A stretch of 64,000 bases of DNA from Desulfuromusa kysingii. GTDB lineage: Bacteria > Desulfobacterota > Desulfuromonadia > Desulfuromonadales > Geopsychrobacteraceae. The position numbers and the translations under genes are program-made. How positions within the stretch are numbered: the stretch's first letter is position 1; every line of letters begins with the position of its first letter. Below the pieces are notes generated by a model that did no database searches, was not told the origin of the DNA, and worked only from the letters and a program-made list of their open reading frames with translations. The stretch covers positions 1-64,000 of the forward strand of contig NZ_FNQN01000011.1 in assembly GCF_900107645.1 (NCBI RefSeq), given 5' to 3'. Positions 18,001 to 27,726 of this stretch are shown in pieces.

Positions 18001-21000
18001 TTAGACATGTTTTTGAGGGTAAAACTTGTTCCGCGCAGACTCTGCCAATGAGTATAAAACCGGAACGACAACCAGAGTTAACAAGGTTGCAAATGCGAGC
18101 CCGAAGATCACAGCCACGGCCATTGGCCCCCACCAGTCAGCCGATTCCCCACCAATGATCCAATGCAAGGATTTGAAATCAAAGCTGACCCCGATTGCCA
18201 TTGGCAAGAGTCCCAAAATGGTGGTTGTAGCCGTCAGCATAACAGGTCGAAAGCGAACGGTCCCAGCCCGAATCAGGGCTTTATTCAGTTCCATCCCTTC
18301 TGCTAGCAACTGATTGATATAATCGATCAAAACAATTGCATTATTGACCACAACACCTGCCAGAGAAATGACACCGATCCCGGTCATGATGATTCCAAAA
18401 GGCGTTGAGGTGATCATCAATCCCAGAAAGACCCCCGTTAACGAAAGCAAAACTGAGGTCATGACAATCAGGGTTTGCAGTAACGAGTTAAACTGAGTAA
18501 CCAAAACAAGCATAATCAATAAAATCGCACCAACAAAGGCTTTGGATAAAAATGCGGCAGCCTTCTGTTGCTCTTCCTGTTCCCCTGAATAGGTTATCTG
18601 GTAGCCGGGAGGAAACTGCATGGATGATAGTTTATCTTGGACCTCTAAAAGGACTTCGTTGCTATTGCGGCCGTAGGTCTCAGCCGAGATCGTTACCACC
18701 CTCTTTTGGTCAATATGACGGATAGAACCAAAGCCAACCCCGAGTTCTACGTCAGCAATAGTAGACAACGGTACCGGGTCCCCATTGGATGAAGGGATCA
18801 AAAGGTTTTTGATGTCAGCAACGGACTGTCTCCGTTCCTCGGTCATCCGTGCAACAATATCGTACTCATCCTCCCCCTCCCGATAGACCCCGAGCTTAGT
18901 GCCACTAATAGCGGCCTTGACCATCTCAGATATCTCAGCCGTAGAAAGGTTCAGCAAACTTGCTTTTTCACGATCAACATTAATCCTTATTTCAGGTTTT
19001 GCCTTGGCAAAATCATCTTTAAGATCAACAAGACCATCAACATCCTTTATTCTTTGTCGAGCTGCAGCAACTAATTGGTCAATAACCGCTATTTCATTAC
19101 CACTGATCTCGATACTAACCGGCGGGCCTGTAGGAGGACCCTCCTCCTTTTTTTCAACCTTGAACTCCGCTCCAGATATCGGAATCAGGGCGGTTCTGAT
19201 CCGATCAAGGACCTGACGAGAGTCTTCACTGCGGTCATCACGATCAATGAAATCAAGGGAAATTTTCGTCAAATTTGATTGCGGATTACCACCTGTGCCA
19301 CTCACACCAACCTCAGCAACGACATGCACGATGTCCTGTTCTTTGGCGGTAACGGCTTCAACACGTTGGGACAAAGCATTACTCGCCGCAAGGTTGGCAC
19401 CTTCGGGAGCCGTTATTTCGACAAATGCGTTATTGGGCTCAATTTCCGGAAAAAGTTCAATGCCATGACCAAGGACGGCGTAAGTTCCCCCGATGCCAAT
19501 CAGCAGCATGAAGGAAGCAACAACAACCAGCAGTCGATGTTTAAGAGCATACTCCAGGGTCAAACCATAGAGCGTGATAATTTGACTCGGGGCTTTTTCG
19601 CTGTGCCGCTGTTTTTTAGGCAGCGACATGAAGTGGCCACAAACAGAAGGATTTATAACCAGGGCGACAAACAACGAGGCCGTCAGGGTAATGATCAGGG
19701 TCAGAGGTAAAAACCTCATAAACTCCCCCATAATACCCGGCCAGAAGGTCATCGGAAAAAAAGCACACAGAGTTGTCGCCGTCGAACTGATCACCGGCCA
19801 ACCAACTTCAGAAGCAGCCATTTTTGCCGCTTTTATTGCCGCAAACCCTTCTTGCATGTGACGATAAATATTTTCGACGATAACAATGGCGTTGTCAACG
19901 AGCATCCCAAGCGCCAAGATCAGACTGAACAAGACCACCATATTGAGAGTCATGCCAAAAAGTTGGAGCACCGAAAATGACAACAACATGGAAAACGGAA
20001 TGGCGATAGCCACAAAAAGTGAATTGCGCAAACCAAGGAACATAAAGAGCACGAGAACAACCAGAATAAGGCCGGTGATAATATTATTTTCAAGTTCTGA
20101 GACCATCTTCCTAATGTCTTTTGACTGGTTGAATGTCACTGACAACTGAATCCCTTGGGGGACAAGCTCGTCAGCAGCATTCAGCAGGGCAAAGACACGA
20201 TCAGCCACTTCAATAATATTTGCCCCGGTCCTTTTTTTTATTGCCAAAGAGACACTTTGACTGCCATTCAAGCGGGCATAACTGGTGCGATCCTCAAAGG
20301 AGTCGACAATCCGGGCAACATCTTTAAAATAGATGACCTGATTGTCTCGTTCCAATAGGACTAAATTATCAATTTCATCGGGATCAGAAAATTCGCCGGG
20401 GATGCGGATCAGGTATTTCCCCTGACCGATATCAATACTTCCGCCGGGAATATTGACATTTTCCTGGCGAATAGCTTGGACAATTTCACCCAGCGAAATA
20501 CGATAAGCGTAGAGACGATCAGGATCAAATTCAACCCGTATCTGGCGTTCACGTCCGCCAGTCAAAACGACATCAAGAACCCCGGATATCTCTTCGATAC
20601 GATCTTCGAGTTTTTCACCAACGGCCTTCAAGACCGCTTCGTCCACTTCACCTGAGACCGCAACCATGAGAATGGGAAATTCCGACAGGTTTATTTCCAG
20701 CACGGAAGGATCATTTTCCAAGTCCTTCGGCAAATCCCCTTTGGCTTGGTCAACCTTATCCCTTACCCACTGCAAGGCATTATCAATATTGACGTCAGGG
20801 ACAAATTCAATGGTGATCATAGAAGAGCCTTCAGCGCTCACTGAAGTAATTTTTTCAACATCCTTGAGCCCCTTGAGCTTACGTTCGATTGGATAAGTGA
20901 TCAAACTTTCAATATCGTCGGGGGTCACCCCTTCATAAGTCGTAATAACCAAGACATAAGGAACGGTAATATCAGGGGTCGATTCACGTGGCAAGACCAT

Positions 21001-21087
21001 ATAGCTGTAGGTCCCAACAATCAGAATAATCAGCATGAGTGCAAAAACGGTACTGCGCCGATCAATGGCTGCATCTGATATCAACAT
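18001..21087 (-). CDS. RND efflux transporter permease (AcrB/MdtC-like)
   Basis: Inner-membrane proton-driven pump of a tripartite export system. The 1028-residue product has the standard plan: TM1 (residues about 11-30), a large periplasmic porter domain, TM2-6, a second periplasmic domain from about 540 and TM8-12. The TM4 proton-relay motif reads LGMLVDNAIVIVENI, so the second Asp of AcrB's Asp-Asp pair is Asn, as is common in one HAE-1 branch. The N-terminus carries LPRESTPDITVPYV, seen in uncharacterised drug/lipid RND pumps rather than metal pumps. It starts 3 bp after the adaptor stop. The substrate cannot be predicted. Confidence 0.93.
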   Translation of the reverse strand: MLISDAAIDRRSTVFALMLIILIVGTYSYMVLPRESTPDITVPYVLVITTYEGVTPDDIESLITYPIERKLKGLKDVEKITSVSAEGSSMITIEFVPDVNIDNALQWVRDKVDQAKGDLPKDLENDPSVLEINLSEFPILMVAVSGEVDEAVLKAVGEKLEDRIEEISGVLDVVLTGGRERQIRVEFDPDRLYAYRISLGEIVQAIRQENVNIPGGSIDIGQGKYLIRIPGEFSDPDEIDNLVLLERDNQVIYFKDVARIVDSFEDRTSYARLNGSQSVSLAIKKRTGANIIEVADRVFALLNAADELVPQGIQLSVTFNQSKDIRKMVSELENNIITGLILVVLVLFMFLGLRNSLFVAIAIPFSMLLSFSVLQLFGMTLNMVVLFSLILALGMLVDNAIVIVENIYRHMQEGFAAIKAAKMAASEVGWPVISSTATTLCAFFPMTFWPGIMGEFMRFLPLTLIITLTASLFVALVINPSVCGHFMSLPKKQRHSEKAPSQIITLYGLTLEYALKHRLLVVVASFMLLIGIGGTYAVLGHGIELFPEIEPNNAFVEITAPEGANLAASNALSQRVEAVTAKEQDIVHVVAEVGVSGTGGNPQSNLTKISLDFIDRDDRSEDSRQVLDRIRTALIPISGAEFKVEKKEEGPPTGPPVSIEISGNEIAVIDQLVAAARQRIKDVDGLVDLKDDFAKAKPEIRINVDREKASLLNLSTAEISEMVKAAISGTKLGVYREGEDEYDIVARMTEERRQSVADIKNLLIPSSNGDPVPLSTIADVELGVGFGSIRHIDQKRVVTISAETYGRNSNEVLLEVQDKLSSMQFPPGYQITYSGEQEEQQKAAAFLSKAFVGAILLIMLVLVTQFNSLLQTLIVMTSVLLSLTGVFLGLMITSTPFGIIMTGIGVISLAGVVVNNAIVLIDYINQLLAEGMELNKALIRAGTVRFRPVMLTATTTILGLLPMAIGVSFDFKSLHWIIGGESADWWGPMAVAVIFGLAFATLLTLVVVPVLYSLAESARNKFYPQKHV

Positions 21088-21090
21088 CGC

Positions 21091-22155
21091 CTAGTTAACC
21101 CCCACTTCAACCTTATTGCCATCAATTAATAGTTGCTGTCCGGCAACAATGAGAGATTGATTGACCTCTAATCCGTCTTCAATAACAATTCTCTGACCGA
21201 TAGATCGCCCGATGACCACGGCAGTCTTCTTTGCCCGGCCATTGTCATTAATATAAACGAACTTCTCTCCTTCGCGATCAATAACGGCAAACAGGGGAAC
21301 CGAAATAACTTGTTGTAATTGTTGTCGAACAAACTTTGCGCGAACAATCATGCCGGGGCGCAATTTGGCAGAACGATTATCAATGATAATCTTAGTACGA
21401 TAGGTTCGAGTGGTCGGATTGGCGGTGATAGCAATATGCTCGATAACACCAATAAAAGGGGAAGCAGATGAAGGTTCGATAGAAGCCGCAATAATTTGGA
21501 CTTGATCACCAATATGGAGAAACTGAACATCTTTTTCAGGAATATCGGCTATCACCTTGAGTTGATCCACCTGAACCAACTGCAGCAACGGCATTCCCGG
21601 AGAAACATATTCACCACGATCGACATAAATCCGATCGATTGTGCCGTTCACAGGGGCCTGAGGGAAGCTTTTTTGCAGTTGAAGCTCCGTTGCCAGAAGT
21701 GTGGATTTTGCTGTGACCAAACGATTTTCAAGGTCTTCCAGTTCCTGTTGACTGACCAAACCATCGGCGATCAACTGTTGATATCGATGAATCTTACTTT
21801 GGACCAGGTTGACATCGTTTTGAGCTTTTAACTGTTGTGTTTTGACCGTTTCTGGATCAATCTCCAATAAAACTTGACCTGCAGCAACCTGATCGCCTTC
21901 TGCAAAGTTGATTTTGTATAGGCCCCCCGAAACTTCGGCAGATAAGGTGATATCCTCCCAGGCCTCAAGATTTGCTGGTAATGTGAAGGTATCAGTAAGA
22001 TCGCCAAGGACGACCGGTTCTACCGCGACAGAAATAATTTTCTCAGCCCTGACAGATTCGGCAGGGAGTTTATCTTCACGACTACAACCTGAAACCAGCC
22101 CCAAAAGAACAAAGATAACAACAAATTTACACATAGATTTTTCAAATATCTTCAA
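21091..22155 (-). CDS. RND periplasmic adaptor (membrane fusion) lipoprotein
   Basis: Links the RND pump to the TolC-like channel. The start is probably TTG 22155, which has GGAG 7 nt upstream and overlaps the upstream gene's end by 14 bp; ATG 22134 is an alternative. A lipoprotein signal ends at LVSGC, so the protein is likely lipid-anchored. Lipoyl/barrel-sandwich halves (WEDITLSAEVSGGLYKINFAEGDQVAAGQVLLEID and PVNGTIDRIYVDRGEYVSPGMPLLQLV) flank an alpha hairpin (about residues 110-165). The beta-barrel and membrane-proximal domains follow. About 354 aa, normal for HlyD/AcrA-type adaptors. Confidence 0.92.
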   Translation of the reverse strand: MKIFEKSMCKFVVIFVLLGLVSGCSREDKLPAESVRAEKIISVAVEPVVLGDLTDTFTLPANLEAWEDITLSAEVSGGLYKINFAEGDQVAAGQVLLEIDPETVKTQQLKAQNDVNLVQSKIHRYQQLIADGLVSQQELEDLENRLVTAKSTLLATELQLQKSFPQAPVNGTIDRIYVDRGEYVSPGMPLLQLVQVDQLKVIADIPEKDVQFLHIGDQVQIIAASIEPSSASPFIGVIEHIAITANPTTRTYRTKIIIDNRSAKLRPGMIVRAKFVRQQLQQVISVPLFAVIDREGEKFVYINDNGRAKKTAVVIGRSIGQRIVIEDGLEVNQSLIVAGQQLLIDGNKVEVGVN

Positions 22156-23689
22156 GAGTCAACTCCTCAGCATTGTTTCTCAGAACAATATTGTGCCGTT
22201 CAAAGGTCTGCCCCAGAGCATAGTCCATCTGTGCTAGGGCCAGATGATACCGAGTGATAGCATTAATTCGATCAATCTTGGCTGCAACCATTCGTTGTTG
22301 AAAAATTATGATCCGGAAAGTGTCAGATAATCCCTCCTGCAAGCGCTGCTGTTCTTGTTCTAGCGCTTTTTTTGCCAGGGATTCAAATCGTTCGGTTATT
22401 GCTAACTGCTCTTTGGTGTGGAAAATATTGATTTTTTGTTGCAGCAGATCATTTTTGATCATGGACTCAAGATCCTTATGACGATAGCGATCTTGTTTAA
22501 GCTGTAATTCTGCTTGTCGGTATCGCGATTTTGCCGCTCGATTTCCCAGTGGCATAGTCAATTCAACACCGGCAAGCCATTGATAACCATCGGCATTACT
22601 CATACTGGAAAAGGAGTTAAGCCAATCACCAGAGTACTGACTTTGTAGCGACGATGCGCGCTCCTTACCTGCAAGTCCATTGATCCCAAACTGAAGCTTT
22701 AAATCAAGTTGGGGTTGTAACTGATTGCGTAAATAATCATGTTGCAGAGAACTGCTTTGAATTACATAATTATTAATTTTCAGTTCAAGTCGTTGCTGCA
22801 ACGCCCTATCAAAAAGGGTTTCGTTATCAGCGACCGTAAAGGTTCCAAGACTGGATGGAGAAGCGATAAGACTCTCAGGATTAAATTTTGCTGTTAAGCG
22901 ATGATCAAGCTGGCGGTTCAATTCTTCCAACAACAAATTTTGTTCTTGAATGGCTAGAGAGAGGCTTAATTGTCGCGCCGCAACCTCTGTCTCTGCTTCT
23001 TGAATTTCGGTAACGGCTATAATTCCAGCGTCAAAACGTTTTTTATTAGCGAGATATAAATCATTGGCAAGAGTGAGGGACTGCTGACGTAATTGAATAA
23101 TTTCTACTTTTGCAGCGAGTTGTCTTGCTGTCACTTCCAATTGCAAGATCAGGTTCTGTGCCTGCAATAAATAGCTGAGTGCGGTCTGACGCTGTTGACT
23201 TTTCGATATTTCCAGACGAGTTGAGTTGACTGCGGTTCCAAAGTTCTTCAGTAATGGCTGGTTTAACTCAAGGACCAAAGCTGTCCTGTAGCGGGGATCA
23301 AGGTTTTCACTTGAATCGTTGCCAGATAACCACTGAGAATCAAAAGCAACGGTCGTACTCAGCCCTGTCATAAAACTCTTACTCAGTCCGACCTGCCCTG
23401 AGAGGGACTCTGCCCGACTCTCTGAGATAGAGGGACTATAACTCGAATCATAGGGGGTCGAAGAACGTTCATATCCGGCAGTTGCAAAGAAGGTACTGTC
23501 GAAAACAGACTGTTCTTGTTTAATCGACTCTTTATTTTTTGCAACCTCCAAGCCCTCTAATTGCAACCCCAGATTGGCCTCTAAACCAAGGACGATCAAA
23601 TCACGAATATTCATCAGATTCTGTTGATCGGCAACGGATGGCGTCGAATAAAGACAACAAATGAAGACAAGGATACTGACACATCTCAT
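22142..23689 (-). CDS. TolC-family outer-membrane efflux protein
   Basis: Outer-membrane channel of the tripartite pump, first gene of the operon. ATG 23689 is chosen (AAGGA 7 nt upstream, followed by a signal peptide MRCVSILVFICCLYSTPSVA). A TTG at 23704 is in frame but has no better RBS. The mature protein is rich in long Gln/Leu/Glu alpha-helices arranged as two repeated OEP halves (about residues 25-270 and 290-510), as in TolC. It overlaps the adaptor start by 14 bp, so expression of the three genes is coupled. Confidence 0.9.
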   Translation of the reverse strand: MRCVSILVFICCLYSTPSVADQQNLMNIRDLIVLGLEANLGLQLEGLEVAKNKESIKQEQSVFDSTFFATAGYERSSTPYDSSYSPSISESRAESLSGQVGLSKSFMTGLSTTVAFDSQWLSGNDSSENLDPRYRTALVLELNQPLLKNFGTAVNSTRLEISKSQQRQTALSYLLQAQNLILQLEVTARQLAAKVEIIQLRQQSLTLANDLYLANKKRFDAGIIAVTEIQEAETEVAARQLSLSLAIQEQNLLLEELNRQLDHRLTAKFNPESLIASPSSLGTFTVADNETLFDRALQQRLELKINNYVIQSSSLQHDYLRNQLQPQLDLKLQFGINGLAGKERASSLQSQYSGDWLNSFSSMSNADGYQWLAGVELTMPLGNRAAKSRYRQAELQLKQDRYRHKDLESMIKNDLLQQKINIFHTKEQLAITERFESLAKKALEQEQQRLQEGLSDTFRIIIFQQRMVAAKIDRINAITRYHLALAQMDYALGQTFERHNIVLRNNAEELTLEDI

Positions 23690-23893
23690 CTTATATTCCT
23701 TCAAAGTTGACAGACATTTTTTTACTTAAACAACGGTCATAAACATGACAAATCTGAACCTTCATTATGTAAATTTTGTATTCATTGCGACCGCAAACAG
23801 TCTGAGTTTAATAACTTTCAATGACAAGTCAATACAACCAAGAGGGTTGAGACTCTTAATTTATAGTTTTACAAACTCAAATGTTGCACTATA

Positions 23894-23916
23894 AGGTAAG
23901 ATGGAATAACTTACCT
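23894..23916. repeat. Inverted repeat upstream of the PilZ gene
   Basis: A perfect 7-9-7 inverted repeat, AGGTAAG (23894-23900) and CTTACCT (23910-23916), 24 bp before the PilZ ATG. It could be an operator or a 5'-UTR hairpin. No T-run follows, so it is not a terminator. Confidence 0.4.
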
Positions 23917-23939
23917 GTACTATAAAAAGTGGGGCAATT

Positions 23940-24299
23940 ATGGAAGAAAACCAAGATCGACCCAAAGCTGATTCAAGAAAAAACTTACGTTCGCCTTTAA
24001 TAATTCAAAAGGTTCATATTAATAGTGATCGTCCGGTTTTTTTTGGCTACAGCAAAAATATCAGTAAAAGCGGGATGTTTATTGCGACAACGAACCCGAT
24101 TCAAGCGGGAGAGCAAATTGACCTTGAATTTCCACTTCCCGCCCCTCTCACTGGAACCGCCCGTTGCCGCTGTGAAGTCGTCTGGAAGAGACCACGAGGG
24201 ACCCACCTTCCGTTTGAACCCGGCATGGGGATAAAGTTTATCGATATGCCAGCAGAGATTTCTGAACGTTTAGATGAGTGGATCAAAGAACAATTATAA
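23940..24299 (+). CDS. PilZ-domain protein (c-di-GMP receptor type)
   Basis: A 119-residue single-domain protein. The N-terminal RKNLR (about residues 14-18) and NISKSGMF (about 40-47) correspond to the RxxxR and D/NxSxxG motifs that bind cyclic di-GMP. GMGIKFIDM near residue 100 is the usual closing strand. It is monocistronic on the plus strand, convergent with gltX. The two motifs appear intact, so ligand binding is likely; the regulated process (pili, surface attachment) is inference. Confidence 0.85.
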   Translation: MEENQDRPKADSRKNLRSPLIIQKVHINSDRPVFFGYSKNISKSGMFIATTNPIQAGEQIDLEFPLPAPLTGTARCRCEVVWKRPRGTHLPFEPGMGIKFIDMPAEISERLDEWIKEQL

Positions 24300-24310
24300 A
24301 TTTTACCCCA

Positions 24311-24353
24311 TCTAAAAATATAAAGGCTCGGCAATTACTATCCTGCCGAGCCT
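24311..24353 (-). terminator. Terminator of gltX
   Basis: A perfect 10-bp stem, AGGCTCGGCA (24324-24333) and TGCCGAGCCT (24344-24353), followed on the minus strand by TTTATATTTTT (24323-24311). It lies 8 bp past the gltX stop and may also stop the convergent PilZ transcript. Confidence 0.85.
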
Positions 24354-24360
24354 CCCATTA

Positions 24361-25761
24361 TCAACCTGCCAATGAGTTGAGGGCTTGATCAATTCTCTGT
24401 AGAGAAACACCCTTCCCTAATACCTGAAGGATCTCATAAATCCCAGGACTGGGGACACCACCTGTCAAGGCGACCCGCAAAGGTTGCGCGATTTTACCAA
24501 ACTTGACCTCGGTGACCGCCATGATATCAGCAAAGACAGCTTCAAGTTTCTCTTCAGAAAAAACGTCACAACTATCTAATTTTTCGTAAATAATTTCAAA
24601 CATATACTTCTGTTCGGGTTTCAGGAATTTGGTTTTGGCTTTTTCCTGATAAACGACGGGGTCAGCGTAATAGAACTCAGCACCATCGGCCATTTCGACC
24701 AGCGTCCCGGACCGCTCTTGTAAGCTTTTTACCACCGCAACTAGATCTGGACCTTTTACAACATCAATACCTTTTTGCTGTAGGAAGGGGGTCACCAGTT
24801 CAGCCAATCGTTGCGGATCCCCAGTTTTGATATAATGGCTGTTGAGCCAGAGAAGTTTTTCAGGATTGAAGACCCCTGCCGAACGTCCAACATTTTTCAG
24901 GCTGAATTTTTCAATCAACTCATCCATGCTGAATATTTCTTCATCACCAAAAGACCAACCCAAACGGACCAGGTAATTCACCAAGGCTTCGGGGAGGTAA
25001 CCCATCTCTTTATAAGCCATCACCGATGTTGCCCCGTGCCGCTTGGACAAGCGTTTTTTGTCAGCCCCTAGAATCATCGGAACATGGGCAAATTGCGGTA
25101 CGGGATAACCAAGTGCCTCATAAAGCAAAATTTGTCGCGGTGTATTATTGATATGATCATCACCGCGAATGACGAGATTAATGCCCATCTCAGCATCATC
25201 AATAACAACAACAAAGTTATATGTAGGCGTTCCGTCAGTGCGTTGAATAATCAAGTCGTCCAACTCTTCATGGCGAAACGTGATTGAACCCTTAATCTGA
25301 TCAACAAAAACTGTCTCAGCGCGATCTTCGGGGAGCTTGAAACGGACAACATAAGGGGCATCAGGCTGATCCGTACGCCGACGGCAAGTTCCATCATACT
25401 TGGGTTTCAGACCATCCCGTTTTGCTTTTTCACGCTTTTCATCCAACTCTTCAGGGGTACAGTAGCAGCGATAAGCCTTCCCTTCATCAAGCAGTTGTTG
25501 AACTTTTTGTTGGTACAGATCAAACCGGTCTGACTGATAAAAAGGACCTTCATCACACGACAATCCTAGCCATTGCATCGCATTTAATATGGCATCGACC
25601 GATTCCTGGGTCGATCGGGCGACATCAGTATCTTCAATCCGTAAAATAAACGATCCAGCCTCTTTTTTAGCCAGCAAATAATTAAAGAGAGCCGTTCTGG
25701 CACCACCGATATGAAGATAACCCGTAGGGCTGGGGGCAAAACGGACACGTAGTTCAGACAT
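24361..25761 (-). CDS. gltX: Glutamyl-tRNA synthetase
   Basis: Class I aminoacyl-tRNA synthetase that charges tRNA-Glu (and, in many bacteria lacking GlnRS, also tRNA-Gln). ATG 25761 is chosen: GGAG lies at correct spacing and the product starts [20 protein letters not shown], the family N-terminus with the HIGH variant HIGG. The second signature, KRLSKRHG (KMSKS type), is present near residue 240, and the anticodon-binding domain fills residues about 330-466. An in-frame upstream ATG at 25818 overlaps the neighbouring gene and is rejected. Confidence 0.96.
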   Translation of the reverse strand: MSELRVRFAPSPTGYLHIGGARTALFNYLLAKKEAGSFILRIEDTDVARSTQESVDAILNAMQWLGLSCDEGPFYQSDRFDLYQQKVQQLLDEGKAYRCYCTPEELDEKREKAKRDGLKPKYDGTCRRRTDQPDAPYVVRFKLPEDRAETVFVDQIKGSITFRHEELDDLIIQRTDGTPTYNFVVVIDDAEMGINLVIRGDDHINNTPRQILLYEALGYPVPQFAHVPMILGADKKRLSKRHGATSVMAYKEMGYLPEALVNYLVRLGWSFGDEEIFSMDELIEKFSLKNVGRSAGVFNPEKLLWLNSHYIKTGDPQRLAELVTPFLQQKGIDVVKGPDLVAVVKSLQERSGTLVEMADGAEFYYADPVVYQEKAKTKFLKPEQKYMFEIIYEKLDSCDVFSEEKLEAVFADIMAVTEVKFGKIAQPLRVALTGGVPSPGIYEILQVLGKGVSLQRIDQALNSLAG

Positions 25762-25814
25762 GGAAACTCCTTCAATATAAAAAATATCCTTCTCCCTCAT
25801 GGAGAAGTTCGTCA

Positions 25815-26618
25815 TCACTCTAAAATAAAACCGGCATAACCAACAACTCGACTCTGATCACCGTTCACCTGTCCTGAATGGGCATATCGGATCAGCTTGC
25901 AGCTTCGGGCTCCCAGTTCATACGCAGCCTGCATGACGATGATCGCCGGGATCACCCCACACATGCTGATCTGATTCTCTCTGACAACGCGGAATAACCG
26001 TGGGAGGTCATATTCCGTCATCGCATTGATTGCCAGAGCGTCAAGCTCTTGGGTTTCTGCAGCACTGCTGAAATGGTTCATATCACTACTGGCGAGAAGA
26101 AGGACTTCGTCCTGCAACCCCTGCAACACATCCGCAAGAGCAACACCCAGATGAAGAGATTCTTCCAGAGTTAATAGTCCTAAAGAGATAGGAACAATGT
26201 GCAGATCTGGTTGCAATCGCAATAAAAAAGGCAACATCACCTCGAGGGAATGTTCATATTTATGGGCGCGATCATCGATTGAGAGATCCGCGATACGGGC
26301 GATCAACTGCTGACGTAAAGCATCGGCAACCGGGATATTGCCTAGGGGGGTCGCCCATGCGTCAGCGCCACTGACGGCAACATTATCACCGACGCCGTGA
26401 TGGTTTGGACCAAGTAAAATCACCTGTTTGGGAACTTCAATCTCAGCAAAAACTGCTCCCGCTACGGCACCAGAATAAACATATCCAGCGTGTGGAACAA
26501 CAATCCCCTTAACAGGTTTGGGCACACGCTTACTGTTAAGCAAAGCATCAAGTTGAGAGGATAAAACATCAGGTTCGGCCGGATAAAAACTTCCAGCGAC
26601 AGTTGACTGGCGTAACAT
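25815..26618 (-). CDS. Memo-family protein (AmmeMemoRadiSam system protein B)
   Basis: A protein of the Memo family, structurally related to LigB-type extradiol dioxygenases; the bacterial role is unsettled. ATG 26618 is chosen (GGGGAAA RBS; family start [13 protein letters not shown]). Candidate metal-ligand positions occur in [10 protein letters not shown] (about 47-56), GPNHHG (about 79-84) and SSDMNHF (about 182-188). About 267 aa, normal for the family. AMMECR1 and radical-SAM partners, often fused or adjacent elsewhere, are absent from this window. The upstream TauE gene ends 16 bp earlier, suggesting co-transcription. Confidence 0.85.
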   Translation of the reverse strand: MLRQSTVAGSFYPAEPDVLSSQLDALLNSKRVPKPVKGIVVPHAGYVYSGAVAGAVFAEIEVPKQVILLGPNHHGVGDNVAVSGADAWATPLGNIPVADALRQQLIARIADLSIDDRAHKYEHSLEVMLPFLLRLQPDLHIVPISLGLLTLEESLHLGVALADVLQGLQDEVLLLASSDMNHFSSAAETQELDALAINAMTEYDLPRLFRVVRENQISMCGVIPAIIVMQAAYELGARSCKLIRYAHSGQVNGDQSRVVGYAGFILE

Positions 26619-26634
26619 CTTTTCCCCGTTCATT

Positions 26635-27450
26635 TTAGAACTTGAATAAAATTTTAAGACCAACAAACATTAGCAACACAGCAAATATCTTCACCAACTT
26701 TTCCTGGCTGGTACGACTTGCTAATTTGACTCCGATTCTGGCAAAAATAATGGCGAGAGGAGCAACCAGCAAAGCAACTAATAAGTTCACATAACCAAGA
26801 GAATATGGCATCCCACCCGGGACATTTAAGCCATACCAGATATAACAGATCACTGCGGCAAAAGAGGAAACCACAATCAGTGCAGAGGAATTAGCGACAG
26901 CTTTATGAATGGGCAGGCGGAGAAATACCAGCATCAACGGGACAGCGATGACGCCCCCACCAATGCCAAAAAAAGCAGAGAAAAAGCCTCCGATAAAGCC
27001 CACCAATGCTAACGACTTATTCTGTACCTGATTCTGACTTTCTATAAGCACATGTGTCTTATACAAGAGCAATTTTAAACTGACAAAAATTTGCATCAAG
27101 CCAAAAAAGAGCTTTAACATCCCGCCCGGTATGACCGCCGCAGCTGATGATCCCAGAATCGAACCTAACGCTCCACCCAAAGCTAAAAATGCAACCATGT
27201 GCCAATCAACATTGCCGTTCTTACGGTGAGCCAGAGTGCTACCTATTGCGGTCGGTAAAATGATAGCAAGGCTGGTTCCAAAAGCAGTGTGAACGACGAG
27301 ATCAGAAGAAAAGCCGGCCAAAGGAAAGAGCCAGAGGAAGAGGGGAACGAGTATAACTCCACCACCGATTCCCAGGAGCCCCGCTAAAAAGCCAGCAAAA
27401 GCCCCCATAAAGAGAGTCAATATAATTATTTGTGGAGATAAGAGATCCAT
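26635..27450 (-). CDS. TauE/SafE-family membrane permease
   Basis: A 271-residue integral membrane protein with two repeated halves of about four helices each. The repeat signature appears twice: GLLGIGGGVILVPLFLW (about residues 24-40) and FFGIGGGVIAVPLMLVF (about 160-176). This is the TauE/SafE (DUF81) family of sulfite, sulfonate or other organic-anion transporters; substrate is not predictable. It lies directly upstream of the Memo gene on the same strand. Confidence 0.9.
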   Translation of the reverse strand: MDLLSPQIIILTLFMGAFAGFLAGLLGIGGGVILVPLFLWLFPLAGFSSDLVVHTAFGTSLAIILPTAIGSTLAHRKNGNVDWHMVAFLALGGALGSILGSSAAAVIPGGMLKLFFGLMQIFVSLKLLLYKTHVLIESQNQVQNKSLALVGFIGGFFSAFFGIGGGVIAVPLMLVFLRLPIHKAVANSSALIVVSSFAAVICYIWYGLNVPGGMPYSLGYVNLLVALLVAPLAIIFARIGVKLASRTSQEKLVKIFAVLLMFVGLKILFKF

Positions 27451-27483
27451 AAACAGATGGTCTCACAAAAAATTGTTGCCGAT

Positions 27484-27531
27484 AAGAAAAAAATAAAAAA
27501 AGAGTGCCAACCGTAGACGGATTGGCACTCT
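27484..27531 (-). terminator. Terminator of tRNA-Cys
   Basis: Strong hairpin: AGAGTGCCAA (27501-27510) pairs with TTGGCACTCT (27522-27531). It is followed on the minus strand by TTTTTTATTTTTTT. It starts 8 bp past the tRNA-Cys 3' end. Confidence 0.9.
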
Positions 27532-27539
27532 GAATTATT

Positions 27540-27613
27540 TGGAGGCCCCGAGCAGATTCGAACTGCTGATAAAGGTGTTGCAGACCTCTGCCTTACCACT
27601 TGGCGACGGGGCC
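27540..27613 (-). tRNA. tRNA-Cys (anticodon GCA)
   Basis: On the minus strand the acceptor arm GGCCCCG/CGGGGCC, the discriminator T (U73, diagnostic for tRNA-Cys) and an encoded CCA are present. The anticodon loop CTGCAAC gives GCA, and the T-arm GCAG-TTCGAAT-CTGC is intact. Confidence 0.96.
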
Positions 27614-27640
27614 AATAAACGCCGATTTAGCGTGGGCAAT

Positions 27641-27669
27641 GAAGTACCAAATCAGCTTGAGAGTGTCAA
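27641..27669 (-). promoter_or_regulatory. Sigma70-type promoter of tRNA-Cys
   Basis: On the minus strand, consensus -35 TTGACA (27669-27664), a 17-bp spacer and -10 TACTTC (27646-27641). The -10 hexamer departs from consensus. It lies about 28 bp upstream of the tRNA 5' end. Confidence 0.55.
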
Positions 27670-27726
27670 GAAAAAACCATCATTGTCAATTTTATTCACA
27701 ACCGGTTTGTCTGGATACATGAGGTT

